A stretch of DNA of 15,190 bases. It comes from an uncultured Gammaproteobacteria bacterium (GTDB taxonomy: Bacteria > Pseudomonadota > Gammaproteobacteria > Rariloculales > Rariloculaceae). Every line of letters begins with the position of its first letter. Position 1 is the stretch's first letter. This document shows, piece after piece, positions 13,180-15,190 of the stretch. The position numbers and the translations under genes are program-made. Below the pieces are notes generated by a model. The model did no database searches and had not been told where the DNA came from. It worked only from the letters and a program-made list of their open reading frames with translations. The DNA is taken from the NCBI GenBank assembly GCA_946887385.1, contig CAMPKU010000094.1, positions 1-15,190 of the forward strand. Reading direction: 5' to 3'.

Positions 13180-14283
13180 CTAGCGCAGATGCCGCGCGAA
13201 AGTGCTGCGGATCACCTCGGCGGCCGCGGCCGCATCGTAGGGCTCCCCCTCGTCGAGCCGAGCGGCATACTCGAAGAACGGCACGAACATCTCCTCACCA
13301 TCCACCTCCTCGAGATATTCGAACGTGTCGCGCTCGGCGTAGATGGCGTCCCAGGCGGCGCGCACGTCGCGCCAGAACGGGCCGCTGCGTTGCCAGTACC
13401 GATCGCCGGCCGAGAAATCGAAGTCGACGATGTGCTCGTAACGAGCCACGCCGAGCTCGCGGGCGAGGTAGGGCGTTTGCGCCGCCGGGGCGCCCTCCTC
13501 GTCGAGCACGAGCTTCAGGTTCTCTTCCTCCTGCACCCAGCCCATCGGCGTCAGCGTGTGGCGGTTGATGCCCTCGAGGATGTGGTAGTCGTCACGCACC
13601 GACGACTCGCGGCGCGGCAGCGGCCGAGCCGTGCGCTCGCTCGTCCATGCGGAATAGGTGCCGTAATGCTCCCATTCGCCGAGCGCTTCGTAGCGCGGCG
13701 AGTCGTCGACTTGAAACACGGCTTGCGACCAACGGCCGCGCGCCTCGTCGGCCGTTCGCTCCACGTGCACCCAGCGGTTGCGGCCGACGAACACGTGCAG
13801 GTCCGTGTCTTCATAACGCCAGTCCTGCCGCCAGTGCTTTTGAACGAACGGGCCTTGCAGGTTGCCCTCACGGTCCGTGATGAACATGACCATGACGTGC
13901 TGCAAACGGATGAAGGTGCCGCGGTCCTCGACCACGTAGATGTACTCGGTGCCCCACGATTGGTACGGCCGCGACGGCGCGAAGCCCGGCGTAAAGCCCA
14001 CAGTCTCGAGGAAATCGAAAGTCGTGCGATAACCGCCGGCCATGGCGAGAATCGCGCGCCGGTCGCGCTCGAACTTGGATAAGCCCGATTCCTGCACGGC
14101 GCGCCACGCAGCGCTCGGCTCCGTGGCGAGCGTGAGCGGTGCGCCTCTCGTGGTGCCGCCCCGTGGCCTGAGCGCGTCGTCTTCTTCGAACTGCCAACTG
14201 AACGTGAATTGACGCGGCTCGGCGTGCGCGGCGCCCGCAAGCGCGGCGAACAGCAACACGATCACGGCGAACCACGTGCGCAT
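13180..14283 (-). CDS. DUF6607 family secreted protein
   Basis: A 367-residue protein with a signal peptide (hydrophobic 5-17, cleavage after AHA near 21). The mature protein is soluble and rich in Trp, Tyr, Arg and acidic residues. Recognisable blocks are GTEYIYVVEDRGTFIRLQHVMVMF, PFVQKHWRQDWRYEDTDLHVFVG, WSQAVFQVDDSPRYEALGEWEH, RDDYHILEGINRHTLTPMGWVQEEENLKL and EYLEEVDGEEMFVPFFEYA. These fit the DUF6607 family, whose role is unknown; the location should be periplasm or outer membrane face. Only 1 bp separates it from the upstream DUF3750 gene, so the two are co-transcribed. Ribosome site: GAGA close to the ATG, with GGAGG further up. Confidence 0.85.
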   Translation of the reverse strand: MRTWFAVIVLLFAALAGAAHAEPRQFTFSWQFEEDDALRPRGGTTRGAPLTLATEPSAAWRAVQESGLSKFERDRRAILAMAGGYRTTFDFLETVGFTPGFAPSRPYQSWGTEYIYVVEDRGTFIRLQHVMVMFITDREGNLQGPFVQKHWRQDWRYEDTDLHVFVGRNRWVHVERTADEARGRWSQAVFQVDDSPRYEALGEWEHYGTYSAWTSERTARPLPRRESSVRDDYHILEGINRHTLTPMGWVQEEENLKLVLDEEGAPAAQTPYLARELGVARYEHIVDFDFSAGDRYWQRSGPFWRDVRAAWDAIYAERDTFEYLEEVDGEEMFVPFFEYAARLDEGEPYDAAAAAEVIRSTFARHLR

Positions 14284-14284
14284 A

Positions 14285-15076
14285 CTAAGTCTCGTCCGCC
14301 TCCGCGGCGGCCACCGCCTCGGGACGCGGCCAGCCGAGCCGGCCCGCGAGCGGCAACTTCAGCGCCACATCGGCCGGATCGACGCCGAACGTGAGCCCGA
14401 GCACGTTGAGCTCGATGCCTTCCTCGAGGCCCCCGAGCACGCCGAGCACGCCGAACAGGTTGAGCTGCGCCCCCGTGCCGCTCGGCGACCACGCGACGAA
14501 GCCGGGCTCGAGATAATCCTTACCGATCGCCGTCGCGGGAAGATCGGCGCGCAGCTCCGGCGCGGCGCGCAGCACGTGCGCGATGAACGTGTTCGAGTTC
14601 GGTCCCGGCCATACTCGGTACCGGTCCGCATAAGGATAGGAATCGACGGCTTGCTCGATGCGCGCGATGAGCTCGTCGACGCCGTCGCCGCGCCGCTCGG
14701 CGAGCAGCGCCGGCCGATTGCCGAACCAGCGTGAGTCGGGGGGACGGTGATCGACACTCACGGCACTGCCCGTGCGGCGCAGCCGCCAGCCGTTGACCTC
14801 GTAGACCGTGAACTCGGCCGCGCCCCGCGGCTTCACGGCCACCCACGTGTGCACGCCGAAGTAGCCGCGCCAACGCACCGCGCGCGCAGCGTAAACCTGC
14901 ACAACTGCCTCGGGTGTCGTGGCGGGATTCGGGGCGAGGCCCACGGGCGCGCGACTCGCGGCGCGCCAGTCGCCCACGGGGCCGGATTCGACTCGATCGA
15001 GATACGCCATCCCGAACAGGAACGGCGGAATCAGCCACAGCCAATTGGCGCTCGGACGTCGCATCCGAGCCAACAT
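14285..15076 (-). CDS. DUF3750 domain-containing membrane-anchored protein
   Basis: A 263-residue protein with an N-terminal hydrophobic anchor (about 11-25, NWLWLIPPFLFGMAYL). The DUF3750 region (about 56-190) includes RGYFGVHTWVAVKP (His76), FTVYEVNGW, WFGNRPALL and YRVWPGPNSNTFIAHVLR (Ser161). A conserved Gly-rich hydrophobic C-terminal stretch follows (LNLFGVLGVLGGLEEGIELNVLGLTFGVDP). The domain has no known activity; the order of a His motif followed by a GPNSNTF motif recalls circularly permuted papain-like folds with Ser in place of Cys. The start is the first ATG; a second ATG four codons later is also possible. It is the first gene of a pair with the DUF6607 gene. Confidence 0.87.
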   Translation of the reverse strand: MLARMRRPSANWLWLIPPFLFGMAYLDRVESGPVGDWRAASRAPVGLAPNPATTPEAVVQVYAARAVRWRGYFGVHTWVAVKPRGAAEFTVYEVNGWRLRRTGSAVSVDHRPPDSRWFGNRPALLAERRGDGVDELIARIEQAVDSYPYADRYRVWPGPNSNTFIAHVLRAAPELRADLPATAIGKDYLEPGFVAWSPSGTGAQLNLFGVLGVLGGLEEGIELNVLGLTFGVDPADVALKLPLAGRLGWPRPEAVAAAEADET

Positions 15077-15078
15077 AG

Positions 15079-15119
15079 ACGCCTAGATCAACCCGGGCAA
15101 GCGCCCGGGTCTCAGGCGT
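15079..15119 (-). terminator. GC-rich two-tier hairpin after an upstream gene, possible terminator
   Basis: Inner arms ACCCGGGC (15091-15098) and GCCCGGGT (15103-15110) are perfect 8-bp complements around a 4-nt loop. Outer arms ACGCCT (15079-15084) and AGGCGT (15114-15119) add 6 bp after short internal bulges. It begins at the stop codon of the upstream minus-strand gene and ends two bases before the next start region. There is no T-run on the minus strand, so it is not a canonical intrinsic terminator; it could stall polymerase or stabilise mRNA ends. Confidence 0.45.
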
Positions 15120-15190
15120 TAGTTCGGCTGATCTTTCTTGAGCTTGTAAACCGAGCTGCCGTAGTAGTCGATCATCGCCTTCTCGAGCGC
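15119..15190 (-). CDS. C-terminal fragment of an unidentified protein
   Basis: The minus strand carries an open frame from the right edge to a TAA at 15121-15119, encoding 23 residues with core AMIDYYGSSVYKLKKDQPN. Codon use and the hairpin directly at the stop support a real gene end. The product cannot be recognised from this tail. The 5' part lies outside the window. Confidence 0.55.
   Translation of the reverse strand, partial: ALEKAMIDYYGSSVYKLKKDQPN

Overview
The window is about 15.2 kb of GC-rich, gene-dense chromosomal DNA. It has no rRNA, tRNA, CRISPR array, integrase or complete mobile element that I can see. The gene content (TorF-type outer-membrane protein, YqjD/YqjE/YqjK stress-type operon, DUF5924, DUF6607, DUF3750, SCO1 plus PCu(A)C copper chaperones, HDOD protein, paired ECF sigma/anti-sigma modules) points to a Gram-negative gammaproteobacterium, perhaps near Steroidobacterales or Nevskiales. 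That placement is inference from gene families, not from a marker gene. No stretch of more than about 130 bp lacks a gene.

Region 1 (1-2172, minus strand): an ECF sigma factor, a one-pass membrane protein in the anti-sigma position and a secreted protein of unknown function form a tight operon. A GGAAC-type ECF promoter lies just upstream. The 3' end of the last gene abuts two 16-bp direct repeats at the left edge that look like the flank of a small repeat or mobile element lying to the left.

Region 2 (2283-3394, plus): a PCu(A)C copper chaperone and a SCO1/SenC protein overlap by 4 nt. This is a periplasmic copper-delivery pair that typically serves cytochrome oxidase CuA assembly.

Region 3 (3470-5975, plus): a second ECF sigma factor, a zinc-finger anti-sigma factor and an S8 (subtilisin-like) lipoprotein are chained by 4-nt GTGA overlaps. 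The periplasmic part of the anti-sigma factor looks like a subtilase prodomain, and the S8 protein lacks the usual oxyanion-hole Asn. This is the most interesting unit in the window.

Region 4 (5982-9773): a TorF-family outer-membrane protein (minus), a DUF4159 protein (plus), then a minus-strand operon of YqjD/ElaB-like, YqjE-like and YqjK-like membrane proteins that ends in a translationally coupled secreted beta-propeller protein.

Region 5 (9861-15190, minus): a DUF5924/DUF2914 membrane protein downstream of an AI-2E family transporter; an HDOD signalling protein preceded by a near-consensus sigma-28 (FliA) promoter; a DUF3750-DUF6607 gene pair; a GC-rich hairpin; and the last 23 codons of an unidentified gene that runs off the right edge.

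The window is dominated by envelope functions: copper delivery, envelope stress sensing, outer-membrane and inner-membrane proteins. Six gene junctions use 4-nt ATGA/GTGA overlaps, so translational coupling is a general habit of this genome segment.
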